From: Heliopora coerulea
Lineage: Eukaryota; Cnidaria; Anthozoa; Scleralcyonacea; Helioporidae
Assembly (NCBI GenBank): GCA_030142905.1
Contig: JASJOG010000123.1
Location: 310,001 to 374,000, forward strand
Direction of reading: 5' to 3'
DNA length: 64,000 nucleotides
Positions 1 through 10,990 of this stretch are shown in pieces; within the stretch, counting starts at the first letter, position 1, and every line of letters starts with the position of its first letter. Made by a program: the position numbers and the translations under genes. The notes beneath the pieces were generated by a model. That model saw nothing but the letters and a program-made list of their open reading frames with translations, was not told the DNA's origin and ran no database searches.

Positions 1-3000
1 TAAATACGGTATGTAAATAAAGCCTAAGAGGCCGAATAATATCCTCAAAAAAATTTCGTCTGTCTAACTGGCCTGCTTTCCACATATAAACAGCTCTATA
101 AACAGCTCGTTCACGGCAGAGCCTCTTTCCTTTAGAAGAAAACTCGACTATGATCCCGATGGGAATGCGTTAACTGAGATCGTTATACTTGTTTCCCAGC
201 GGTATGTCTCCAGACTCCCGTTTGCAAGAAAAATCGTCCCACTTTAGCCAGAGTAAAATCGTCTGCCATTAGTCGGAGTATACAGTCATCCGTAGTTAGC
301 CGGACTTAAGTGGTCTGGCGTTAGTCGGAGTGGAGTAGTAGACTAATCCTGCCAGGAATGGGTTTAAATATGTTTTCAGCTGGATAAATTTTTCAGCGTG
401 AAACAGCTTCTTTTGCCTCCTAGACTTTCGGCCAGAACTAATAAGATATCTATCGAGTTTGTACATCGAGTTTTATACAATTTATAGATATTTATGACAT
501 TTATTAACTGAAAAACAGCCTTAAGATAGTAGTTATGAAATATTGGAAGCATTGATGGAGAAACAAATATCAGTTACTTTTGGAATTGGTTTCAAAATCA
601 TCGTCAAGACATTTGTTAAGAAGAATTAACATGCAAAAAATAATTTGCTTTTTTCCCCAAATTGTTAGACGAGAAAGATCTAATAAATTTAGAGAGAAAG
701 ATGTCTTTGATGTGGCACTTTTGAATAGTTCCCATTATTAGCATGAAATAAATGTTTAGGAACATTGGAAGTGTCCATGAAGAAACAAATATCAGTTAGT
801 TTTGGAATTGATTTCAAAATCGTAGTCAAGACGTTTGTTAAGAAGAAGTAACAAGCAAGAATTAATTTGCTATTTTTCCCAAATTGTTAGACGAGGAAGA
901 CCTAATAAATTTAGAGAGAAAGATGTCTTTAATATGCCACTGTTGAATAGTTCCCATCATTAACCTAAAATAAATGTTTATTATGCGATTCCTAACGGAC
1001 GCCTCAGGTATCATAACTTCAAATGACATATTGTTAACAAGCTGTTGGCGCATGTGTTTTTGTATCAAAATGTGCTTGAAGGATTTGAGTGGGCCGCTCG
1101 AAGTTGTGAGTAGGCGGTCTCGAACATTTGCCATAAGCATCTGGTCATACCTAAAGACATTCGAATTAACATATTTACGGATTTCAATGCAATATTTAGC
1201 AAGTCACAGTGACAGAAAGGTGCGTTGTGTCTGGGGGATTTTGTTGATAAGCACTTTGTTCTTTCCCTTCCGATTGATTCATGGGTTACCTGTAGGTAAC
1301 CTATCTGTCATAGTCAGACCGCCATCTTGGTTTAACTGTGCTTTATATAGTAATATCGTCGTCATTCGTGTGTAAATGTTTGTTATGGAGGTCACTGAGT
1401 GCGTGGAGCACGCTCCTGCGATTCAAAATATGGGAAGAAAATTCTTAAAGGATTGTTAATTAAAAAAGATTGTTAATTAAAACGTGGGCCATCTGGAGAA
1501 ATTGCTCATAGTTTAGATTTTAATCCTTTTACTGCGGGCCGGATGGCGTTAGCCAGAGTAAAATAGTATGGCATTAGTCAGAGTAAAATAGTACAAGTCT
1601 TATCCGCCGGGAAAGAGTTAAAACGTTTGAGATCAACATCTATAACCGGCGCAGCAGAAAAAACAGTGAAAAACTGGATTTTGAAGCAAATTAATGGATC
1701 TTTAGCTGGCTGTTTGATCGCTAGTGGGCTCTATTGGAACTCAAATTTTCCTATTGGAATTTATCGCATACATACACGTAGATACGGGGGAGGATCGGAG
1801 GAATATCAACGTCCAAATGGTGCTATACTATTAAACATCATGCCACAACATTTCGATTATACGTAAAGCCCACCATCGCCCTTTCTTTTGTGCATATTGC
1901 GTTCAGATGCCCAAATTTGATCAGCAGATCTTTTAAGTCGGGTTTCTGACCAGAATATGATTTACGGTATTCATTAAAATACCTTACTTGTGCTTGTTCT
2001 GATAAATTTATTCAATTAGTAAGCAAAAGTCGACAAGTTAACGTCGTAAAATTAAATATTTTATCAAAAACAGAGTTCAAACATACACAAAGTAAATGGT
2101 CTTTTCTGAAGATTGTGAGCCATTCCTAGCGAATAAATTCCTCCTCTTTTGAGCGAGTATATACTATCAGAATTATAGACCATTTTCCTCGTTGGACTCC
2201 CGAAAAATGAGGTTGATGATTCTGTGCCATAGTTAATGAGTGTTGCCACATGGACGTTTCAAAACGTACAACTTGTTTGCGGTTGTTTACAGGAGTAAAC
2301 AATGTTGTGTGAACAACAAAGTTGTTGAGCTATAATCTCAATGTTGTTAGTGCATTTCCCGACCATAATATGCTGTGACAGTTTGTTAACAAAGTTGAAC
2401 AATTCTATTAGCAAAAGGGAACGTGGTTGTTTTATCAGTGTTGTTTTTTTATGTTTAACGAACGTGAACAACCGTAACGTTGTTTCATAAGTGCTAAACG
2501 ATGCAGCTGAACGATGAAGAACAACACTGTAGGTCCTTCGATGTCGTTCGTCGATGCAAACAACGAAGTCACAATTTGCATGGTACAGTACGACTTTTTG
2601 CGAGTGTATGTCATCTCTGAATCTCTGGGTTTTAAATAAGGTCAACAAATAATGCAACGGTTTCAGTTACCACAGTTCTTGCTTTAGCTAAAAAACGACC
2701 ATACTAGGACTTTTAATGTCTACGAATTTCACCAGGCAGACTGAGAAGTGAATCTTGGCTACCTTCAGGTTGGTGTTCTGGATCCACATTTCAAGTAAAT
2801 TCAACGAATCAATTCGTAGATATATACGATTTTGAAATTTGTCACAAAGCTTTTCGCTCTAGTTGGCGTCGTATTAAGTACTTAATTTGCTTGTTACGAT
2901 AAACTGATTATTCGGAGAAGAGAAATAGATTTCGAAGAATTTTCAATGCCCATTCTTCATAATTTTAATCATCCTGTTAAACAAAATTAGGGTAATTCAA

Positions 3001-3655
3001 ATTTAAGGGCTTAGCGGTAATTTAAATTGATTCCAACGCTCCTGAGTCCGATGCAGTCAAATTTTTAAATTGACGTTTTTAAAAAGTCTGTTGCACACCA
3101 AGAAACTTTTTGGATTTTCTACTTAAGCACGCAACTACCGATACCACAGATGACTTCCAACGACGTCGTAACTCCTTCTCAAATAGATGGAGTTAAGATA
3201 GATTTTTGGTGAGTTAAAATAAAATGGCGTAGTCAGTGGTTTTTCTTGACTGTTTCCAGCACCAGCGACAGGTGAACCATCATCACTTTAGCCCACAAAA
3301 GAAAGTATTATTGAAGGTGCATAGTGGCTTTTCATAATATGGAGATACAATGTAGATTTACTTCTTTGTTTTTTCTTGGTGGGGGCACGCTTCACCTTTC
3401 ACAACAACGGGGATAAAAATATGACCACCCTGCGTCGAATTGAATGGACCATATTAGAGTTTAACATCAACTTCTTCCGACGGTCATTTTGTCCTAAAAA
3501 TTAAGGTTCACCTGTCGACTGACATTTTGTCAACTGGATTATCGGAGAGGAGATGAAGCACTGTAAACTCCCAGGACACATCTGGGAACAACCAGTGTCA
3601 GTGGAGAAAGTCAAAGGATGGAGGCATCTTCACTTACTTTTGGTTTTAACACTCC
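1..3655. repeat. Segmental block I, copy 1
   Basis: This stretch is homologous in direct orientation to 62520-64000. Matching anchors are 1-110 with 62527-62630, 910-1640 with 62640-63420, and 2858-3240 with 63535-64000; the second copy lacks parts in between. A more diverged relative covers 19160-20735. The block opens inside the right terminal repeat of a MITE (bases 1-13) that is complete in the other copy. It joins block A at about 3655, where the text switches from sequence shared with 20690 to sequence shared with 32493. I see no intact gene. A candidate minus-strand promoter is listed separately; 1400-3655 otherwise holds nothing I recognise. Confidence 0.8.
1298..1352 (-). promoter_or_regulatory. 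Candidate minus-strand core promoter with YY1-like motif and splice donor
   Basis: Read on the minus strand, a TATATAAAG box (about 1342-1350) is followed within about 25 bases by CCAAGATGGCGG, the YY1-type motif often found at animal start sites. Then come ATG ACA GAT and a CAG|GTAACC donor-like site. The same order is kept in the other block I copy (about 63040-63075), including the donor. The ATG inside the YY1 motif runs into a stop after three codons. I could not link this exon convincingly to a downstream one; a 92-codon open frame on the same strand (862-1140) is broken in the second copy. It may be a remnant promoter. Confidence 0.35.
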
Positions 3656-3865
3656 CTCCAATAATACTTAGTATTTCAAGAGCCGGTTTATGGTATTCGG
3701 AGCGGAACTGTGCGTGACCGACTTTTGTCGATATACACTTTATATTTTTATTCTATACGACCATTAACATTTTACTTGCTGAAATACATTAATTCATATT
3801 TTTTTAGTTGGTATAGTTCTTACAATTATTTTCAATTATTTTGAGATCTTCCTTAAAAACACTTC

Positions 3866-4222
3866 CCATGCAATTTCACATATGAAAACAAAATCGTACC
3901 CACGGTCTTATCTCCGGCAAGCGTTACAGGGAGCGAGGTTGTTACGAAAACAATATTTCATGTGAATTGTTTCAATTCCATATGTGAAATGAAAATTTCA
4001 TAAGTGAAACTAATTTTCATACGCGACTTCTCCATTTCAACTGTGAAATACGTGTTTTGTAGACCAAGATTTCACATGTGAAATATTGAAGCAATACATT
4101 TTACAGGTCAAGTAGGCATTTCGTATGTGGAAACGCTCCTATTACATACATTTACATAAATGAAAATTTCACATGTGAAAATGTTCCAATTCCATATAGT
4201 TCTTACATGTGAAATGACGTAA
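3866..4222. repeat. Array of TTTCACATGTGAAA-like palindromes (block A)
   Basis: About ten near-copies of a 14-base palindrome with core CACATATG or CACATGTG, irregularly spaced by 5-60 bases and each able to pair with itself. The cores are E-box-like (CANNTG). The same array recurs at 32745-33215, 47990-48290 and, independently of the duplication, at 23060-23390. The function is unknown; it may be a terminal or internal part of an unnamed repeat family. Confidence 0.75.
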
Positions 4223-4483
4223 AATTTTCTTAAGGGCTTTACGAGAAAGCATTTCCCAGCAGTTTTTTATACATAACATGTGAGTTGAATAACGATATTG
4301 AGTAGACTACGTCGTACAGTGTCTTTCCATGCAATATAGGGATACAGACCCAAACGCTGATAGCACGAATTACTGTTTGCAAGTTGATATATTTCAATTA
4401 GAAAAAATCTTTGTCAATTTGATACAAGTCGAGGCATACAAGGGCAATATTCAATTTTTGCTATAGTACATTTTGCAAAGATG

Positions 4484-4886
4484 GGATGCAAGGCTCTAAC
4501 ATCGTAAATCATTCTTAGAAACACGGACATGCCATAGACTTTGAAAACCACCGCATAATTGACAAAGGAGATTATCGCATCAGAAAATCACTTGAATCGT
4601 GGCACACCGCTACCAAAGAAAATGCCGACAACAACGCCAGGCCATTACCAGGACAATACACTATTTTAACAGAGAAATGCTGCAATTAATTGATGCATAC
4701 CTTCCATTACTGTAACTTTCTAATTCTGTCTATAATTATTCACAGATATGTATATATATATATATATATATCTCGTAATTTGGTTTTGTCTTTCATTTCT
4801 TCCTGACGAAGGTCACAGTCTGGTGACCGAAAGCTCGAAATAAAATACTTTGATCAGAAGAACGCCGTTTTCACTGTTTCAATTAT
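4484..4886 (+). mobile_element. Penelope-like element 3' fragment
   Basis: Present in block A only, where it replaces 33485-33908 of block B. Bases 4520-4685 read, after one stop, as the carboxy-terminal tail typical of coral GIY-YIG Penelope-like proteins: HAIDFENHRIIDKGDYRIRK, then a basic stretch and a LESWHT-type motif, ending at a stop near 4688. This is followed by an (AT)n tract (4747-4771) and a hammerhead-like core (4803-4832). It is clearly a truncated 3' end; no reverse transcriptase domain is present. Recognition rests on the tail motif and the hammerhead, which is known from Penelope-like elements. Confidence 0.6.
4796..4866 (+). ncRNA. Hammerhead-like ribozyme core, degenerate
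   Basis: CTGACGA (4803-4809) is followed by a perfect 6-bp stem II (GGTCAC 4811-4816 with GTGACC 4823-4828) and GAAA (4829-4832), the invariant order of a hammerhead. TTCTTC just upstream can pair with GAAGAA near 4857-4862 as stem I. I find no convincing stem III, so self-cleavage is doubtful. Confidence 0.45.
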
Positions 4887-5587
4887 TAACTGATATGTTA
4901 GAAAGTGTGAAGAATCTTAATATTTTTTGCAAATAAATTTTAAAAGCGTTCATTATATTTTTCTTCAAGGTCAACGGCAAACAAGTAAAAATTAATCTTA
5001 CAACTAATCAAATATGGACGCGGTAGGTTACGCCCGATTTCCACGAGGGAGGGTTTTTCGAGCAGGTGAAACTTTCCTTTTGTATTATAAGCTTTTAAGT
5101 GGAACTGATAACAAAAAACAAAGAGAAAATTTCGTCCGCGAGGAAAATTTCATCCAATGGAGATCAAACCTTAGTAAGAACTTTCTACATTGACACTTAA
5201 GTAGCTACTTCAATTACAACAAAACTTTTCATTTTTTATCGACCAGAAAATGTTCGCTTTATGCCTGGAAAAGTTTTAACGAAATTTGAATCATTCAGAT
5301 GAGAACAAAACAAACGGAAAGACGTTATCTTGTGGCTTGGCAATCGAGTTAGGACAAGATGACAGAGAGGCAATCAAGGGTGTAGATTTTGACTCTGTTT
5401 CAAAGTCATTGTCTGTTGGTTTCACAGTGACGTTGAAACTGAGTCGAAGTACCACCGAACCTTTATCTCCGCCTAATTTTATTCTAAATTCGAGTACCAA
5501 GCCACAAAACGACGTTTTTCGGTCAATTTCTCATTCTTTCCTTTTAAAATCGTCGGCTAGTTACGCTTTTGAAATCAGTCCTACCAG

Positions 5588-6553
5588 TCACATACCGTTG
5601 GATCTTTGCTTTACTATTTCGCCTTTTCCACAGACAATCTTAGTTGAGTTACGAGTATGTCTTCTCCACTTTCGCCAGATGAAAATAGCCATCAAAGTAC
5701 GTCTATAGTCTGGAAGACGCCAAGCGTAGAGAAACGGATTGACCACGAAATTCATTGAAGCGACAGGCATATAATAGTATGGGAAATTGTATATCATTTC
5801 AGACCACCTCACTATTCCTAACCGACGTAGGTATTCTAGCTGTTTTGCAATAAAATATGGAACTGCCGTTAATAGCAAGATAAAGTTAAGAATTATCACT
5901 GTTTTCGCAATCTTTTTAGTTTTCGTACTCTTGCTACTATCTGAAAAGCTTCGTCGACTTTTCAACAGTTCTGAAATAAGCAGAACTTTAAAGAACACTA
6001 AAATTACGACAGAGAACTCCAGTATTCCTATCCAAGCAACAAAACTCTTATCGTCTAATTCAGGGATATAGTTAACGGAACCGCATAAAATTGCCAGGAT
6101 CCAGGAACAAATGCAAGCAAACATGATCTTTTTTCGGCTCAAAATAAGCTTGCATTGTAGCGGGTATTTCGTTACTACAAACATTTGCACAGTGAGTAAC
6201 GTTAGCAGGAAAAAAGAAGCTGAATATCCGGAGACCCGAACAAAGTTGACCGTCGCCAATTTGTCAAAGAAATCCGGTAAAGAATCGTCTTTCGATTCCA
6301 ACAGATCCAGTCTCGAAAGAAATAAGCTGCCCATACTTGTCAAAAAATCCGCAAACGCCAAGTTCATTATTGTGATCCAAGCTCCTTTTCGAATAATCTT
6401 CAATGGGTCGAGACTGATTATGAGAATCAGCAGTGCGTTAAATACGATACCAGTGATCGATATAGCAAAAGTTATGTGCATATGGACTGGAATGTTGTCC
6501 TCATTACTATCGCTGGTACCGCTCGAATTCTGAAAATAAGAAACAAGCAACAT
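5588..6553 (-). CDS. Rhodopsin-like (class A) G protein-coupled receptor, orphan, copy A
   Basis: Seven hydrophobic segments of a plasma-membrane receptor. TM1 lies near residues 27-47 with the conserved N39. TM2 has LAFAD with D69. TM4 has the usual W151. TM5 is followed by a basic, serine-rich loop. TM7 carries an intact NPFLY, then a helix-8-like segment. The amino end has an NSS glycosylation site. Oddities: at the DRY position the sequence is QMF (residues 123-125), so the arginine is lost; TM6 has TAVP instead of CWxP; I see no cysteine pair for the usual TM3-ECL2 disulfide. The first eight codons coincide with a classic splice acceptor (pyrimidine tract, TTTTCAG), so the true start may lie in an upstream exon or at Met25. 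The ligand cannot be named. The frame is intact and 321 codons long. Confidence 0.85.
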   Translation of the reverse strand: MLLVSYFQNSSGTSDSNEDNIPVHMHITFAISITGIVFNALLILIISLDPLKIIRKGAWITIMNLAFADFLTSMGSLFLSRLDLLESKDDSLPDFFDKLATVNFVRVSGYSASFFLLTLLTVQMFVVTKYPLQCKLILSRKKIMFACICSWILAILCGSVNYIPELDDKSFVAWIGILEFSVVILVFFKVLLISELLKSRRSFSDSSKSTKTKKIAKTVIILNFILLLTAVPYFIAKQLEYLRRLGIVRWSEMIYNFPYYYMPVASMNFVVNPFLYAWRLPDYRRTLMAIFIWRKWRRHTRNSTKIVCGKGEIVKQRSNGM

Positions 6554-7671
6554 TAATTAGCCAATTTTATATTACGTTTATCAGCAATTTGAGATTGGCC
6601 GGGTCATAAACGCTGTTTTCCACTAAGGGAATAGTATCACTATCGCGCGAATCGTCATTTCTTTGTAGAAACTGAACCGATTTCTCATTAGCTCAAGTCA
6701 ATAGCCCACGAGACAAATAAAAAAGTAGCTTTACGCGATAACATTCTTCTGCTGGAGGCAAGCTTAAACGAAACGAAGAGGTTCGCCAAAAGTAGTTGCA
6801 AGGGAGATGAAAGTTCGGTTTCGTTTACACACAGAAATGTAAGCAATGTGCTGACAATAATCCCGCTTTCTGAAATAGAACGTGCACCCTGCACCGTTGG
6901 ATTAAACCAGTTGACCTTTTTGCTCTCAAGTGGGTCAAATTTGTCTGATACTTGGGTTAGTATTATCCATTTGGTTTAACTCTTTTTCGAGTTTCAAGTG
7001 TAAACTAAGTTTTTTACGACCTAAAGAAAATTCTGCTCGTGAAATATCACCATGCGTTGCCAAGAAGCGATGAGAAACTGTGACCTGAAGTTCAAAAATT
7101 TTTTTATTGGTTTCTGAAACCTATCCGTTTTGAACAACTTCTTATTCCAATTTCAAGATCAAACCAAATTTTGTGGAATATACCGTACGTTCCGATTCAG
7201 GGCAATGTTTGCATGCTAGAGAGATTTTTGAGTTCGACTTTTAAACATTTTTTGCGTGGCTTGACGCACAAGATATTTTTAGTCTTTCAAAATTTATTTG
7301 GGAGACAAAGGATGTCCGGTTTTCTCCGCTTGACTGGTAATACGGACGGAGGAGAGAACTCCGTCGAGGTCTCGGTACTTCAGTGGTTAAGATTTTTTAC
7401 AATGCTATCGCGACGACGTTGAATAAATAACTGCGACATTGTTAAAATCTCATTTTTTAAATACGTCTGAGATTTATGACCGGATGGTGTACAGAAAGGC
7501 TTCCTAGACGAAGAGGGGCTTTTGTTGCTCTGTGACTGCTATAGATCAGCGAATAATGAATACTCTTACAAAGGCTACGAAAGATTTCACCTACCACCAA
7601 AGAGTTAAGCTCTGTGCAAGAATTCCCGTAAATTAAGAGATGAAGACAGAAATGTTGTTCATGACACAGAT

Positions 7672-7866
7672 ATGGTACGGCAGAATATCCATGGTATCTT
7701 GGACGGACCTGGTTGTTTGAGGGGTTATCGAACCATCTGGCAAACTCTACATCTTCAAGGCCTTCGAGTACCTAGAACTGTAGTTCAAACAATGCTGAAG
7801 GAACTCGATCCTGTAGAAAGTCGGCAGCGACGAGCTCACCGTTTGAAGAGGAGAGAGTGGTTATAA
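7672..7866 (+). pseudogene. Integrase-like (DDE core) protein, amino-terminal fragment, block A
   Basis: A 64-codon frame with GYRTIWQTL, a stretch ending in RVPRTVVQTMLKELDP, and HRLKRREW. This order resembles the helix-turn-helix region just before the catalytic core in the integrase-core-domain proteins common in fish and cnidarians. The catalytic domain is absent; the frame ends at a stop and the Harbinger element begins 34 bases later. I recognise the family from memory of its motif order only. Confidence 0.45.
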
Positions 7867-8227
7867 ACAAGACTAAATATAAGTTATAAACAAGACTAAG
7901 GGCCTGTTCATATGAGCCGAGATATCCCAGTAAACCGGGATAGTTTTAAGTGCCGAGATGTTTAGATCGTCTGTTCATTTGAGCAGAGATAACAACCGGG
8001 AAGAAATTTGGCGGGAAGATTTCATTTGGCGCCAAACGAATCGCGTTCAAAATGGCGTACCTAAGAAATGCTTCAGCGATAGCTGGCTTTTATTCTGTGT
8101 TACTTCAACTTCAAGGGATACTTATATTGTGGCTTATTCATAAACAACACCAGAATAACATGGTGAACCTGTAACTGGCGGGGAAAAGGAATTTGTACCT
8201 GAAAAAGCTAAAAATTGCAAGAAGACG

Positions 8228-9183
8228 ATGCCTCCTAAGAAAGAAGCGAAGCTGTTGGTACAAGCCCGGCAGGACGTATATGTGGTGGCAAAACGTAATT
8301 GGGGGACACTTTCCTGATGAAAACTGGAAAAAAATTTCAGAATGTCAAAAAATGAGTTCGTTAATTTGTGTCAGGAATTGGATCCGTACGTCTCGCCAAA
8401 GCCTTCCCCCAATTACAGGGCATTGTCAAGTAAGAAGAAACTGGCCGTCACCCTTTACTATTTGAAGGACTCAGGCTCTATAGCAATGACTACGAACACG
8501 GTTGGTCTTACAATAAACACTGCAGCAATTGCGATAAGTGATGTTTGTGATGCTATAACGAGACACCTTGGGCCTAAATATATCTAACTTCACCAAAACA
8601 AAGAAGAAATGGCGGGGAAGGTGTCAGAATTTGAGGCAAAATTTGGCATGTTACAAGCCTTCGGCTGCGTTGATGGCACACATATTCCTATTGTTCGCCC
8701 CAAGGAAATCTCGCAAGATTACTTTTGCTATAAGCAATATTACTCACTTAACGTGCACGCAGTTTGCGATTATAAAGGGACGTTCATCGATGTAGAATGC
8801 GTGTGGCCTGGCAGCGTCCATGACGCAAAGGTCTTTGCAAACTCTTCAATAAATCGTGAACTTCAAAATCCTGAACTGGACTCAGTCTTCCAGTCAGTTA
8901 TTCCAGGTTGTGAAATGATACCAAATTACTTGATTGGTGATCCAGAATACCTCTTGATCCCATTTTGCATGAAGGAGTATGACTGTTGCACAAGCATGCA
9001 CAAATTGTTTTCAACCAAATGTTACGTTCACCAAGAAATCCCATTGAATGTGCCTTCGGACGTTTGAAAGCAAGGTGGTCTATATTGACCAGGAAAATTG
9101 ACCTTAAAATGGAAACAATCCCAAAAGTAATTTATGCCTCTTTTGTCCTCCACAATTATTGTGAAAAGAATAAGTCATCTTAA
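8228..9183 (+). pseudogene. Harbinger transposase (HARBI1-like DDE), block A
   Basis: The order of motifs is clear. KRSCWYKPGR (about 8245) is the RRRFW-PGRT-type start of the family. The DDE domain has VDGTHI with the first catalytic aspartate, GDPEYLL with the second, and IECAFGRLKARW with the glutamate, ending in LHNY and a stop at 9183. Breaks: a frame change at the A-run near 8333, a CAA-to-TAA stop at 8585-8587 (glutamine in block B), and another frame change between CMKEY (about 8980) and FNQMLRSPRNPIECAF. Not translatable as one protein. Confidence 0.88.
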
Positions 9184-9905
9184 AAGTCTGTAAAATGCCA
9201 GCTTAAAATCATAAAAAGCAATGAAAGGGAGAATGAACCAGATCCAGTATACTCTACCAACAGTGATGAAGGAGAACTTGTACGAAAAATACTGACCTCC
9301 TACATTCGGTCATGTTTGCCAGATCATTTGATTGCTTAATTTAGATGTTTTCTAAATGATCAGTATAAACAGCCACTGTATTTTTATGTAAATAACCAGT
9401 TAAATTTCATTTTTCCAGAACGTTTATACATATAGAGTATGTCAGGTCCATGATTTTGGAACTGGATGGAGGAGTGTGCTTTTATCAGCAATGGTGATAC
9501 ACCACAGTAAAGCAGTTACAGTAACCTGTTTTATATCATCACAGTCCCGTACATGCAATTAAAGGTAGTCCTTTAATTACAAATAGTCTAACGATAATCC
9601 TTAATTTAATAACCTGTAAATAGCCCTAGTCTCAACTACCAGGTAACCCCCAGAGATTATCTAATACCAAACCCCAATAATCTATCACAGTTTCCAACGA
9701 GTCTGACATGTGCATATAGTTTCCTTCAACTAACTTCTTAAATATAAACATGTTAACTTTTGTCAGTTTATATTGTATATAGCATATAACCATAAAACAG
9801 AAAATGCAAATTTAAACATACAAGTTAAAAATGTTCTTATGCATACCTACAAACAAAAAACTGAACTGGAAAAATGCAAAATGTGTTTTTATGTTCTTGT
9901 TATTG

Positions 9906-10990
9906 TCAATCAATATCACGAAGTGTGTAGATATCATTGTCTTGATGTTGTTGTCTTGAACTTCGTGGCTGATGAAACCATTGACCAGGATATGGTTGTT
10001 GATTCTGATAAAAAAGATTTTGGTGAACGGGCTGTTGAACAGGTTGTTGTTGCGATGAAAGTGCATGTACCATCATCTACATTGAATGACTGATCCCTGT
10101 TGCAATTTGCATCATACCTCTGCTCATATTTTCAATTGCCTTAGAGAAATTTTCATTAGATTGTTTCATTATTTCACACAAATTTCTCCTAAGTATTTTA
10201 TGTTCTTTTGCTTCATTTATCAGGAGTTGATCTCTCTGAGATGAACACAATTTTTTTTCAAGGTGCTTTCTCTTGTTGTCTACCAATTTTGGAACACTGT
10301 TCTCATTTGCTGGAGCTTTTCTCTTCCAACCAGAAAAACCTGTAACAAATTCCGCAGATATGCCAGAAACCTCACTTGATTCCTCTTCTTGATCCGCACC
10401 TTCACCTTCATATAATAAATCTGCTTATCTATCGAGTTGTTCGCTGCTATACTTTATGTGCTAATACCACATGACAGCTTTTCTACGTTTGAATTTCCAC
10501 CCCAAATTGCATCCAACTGGTCATAAAATTCATAGACTACTTTACCGCTGCCACTTCGCTTGCCTGATACCACAGTTTTTGAAAAGTTTTGTCGAGTTTC
10601 TTTGACCTTCTCAAGAACACAGTTATAACCCTTGTTTATCAATTTGTTTTCAGTTTGCTGGATTTTCCTAAACTCTCCTTGCTCCTCCGTTGAAAGACTA
10701 TCGAAAGCTTTACTTGGCTGGCTCTTGTCTACAGGCCCAAAAAAGTGAATTTCTTGAAGATTATCTGAATGAAACTTGGCCATCTCAGTACGCAAGTACT
10801 TGTACTGTGCCGGTTTATCAGCATCAAAATCCATGTTTCGATACTCCATCTTTGATTTGTACTCCTGGAGAGCACTGACAAGTCTTGAAATCATTTCCGC
10901 AGCCCAACGGAAGTTCTTTCTTCTGGTTAACTGCTCATCTTCAACGACGGCACCCTGCGTATCATTTGTTATTTGTTCTTCGTCCGCCAT
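9906..10990 (-). pseudogene. Harbinger-associated Myb/SANT-like protein, block A
   Basis: Starts at ATGGCGGAC (MADEEQ) inside a YY1-like motif. The FRWAAEM region and the following DFDADKPAQYKYLRTEM stretch are characteristic of the Myb-like partner encoded by animal Harbinger elements, followed by FGPV and the GSGKVVYEFYD-LDAIWGG segment. The partner normally helps the transposase bind DNA and enter the nucleus. A glutamate codon has become TAA at 10454-10456, and there is an indel near 10423. The 5' half, broken in block B, is intact here. Confidence 0.82.

Noticed and set aside
862..1140. 92-codon minus-strand frame in block I
   Set aside because: The second copy of block I has a stop and frame shift in it. 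The opposite-strand frame is open in both copies but has no start or splice context. Neither is supported as a gene.
3866..4222. CRISPR-like array
   Set aside because: Repeats are short, palindromic, irregularly spaced and imperfect, the host is a eukaryote, and no cas genes are present.
5020..5290. Gene between the Penelope-like fragment and the GPCR
   Set aside because: Conserved in all three blocks at the DNA level, including indels that ignore codon phase; no frame stays open.
6111..6533. Long plus-strand frame opposite the GPCR (also at 35134-35556)
   Set aside because: Shadow frame of the receptor gene; its translation follows the complement of the membrane segments and shows no family features.
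6688..6894. 68-codon minus-strand frame upstream of the GPCR, similar in both blocks
   Set aside because: It could be a 5' exon, but there is no donor at its end and no clear start context; the two copies differ at amino-acid-changing sites as often as neutral sequence would.
7171..7422. 83-codon frame present in both blocks A and B
   Set aside because: No recognisable motif, and the only comparison is with a near-identical copy, which is too similar to show selection.
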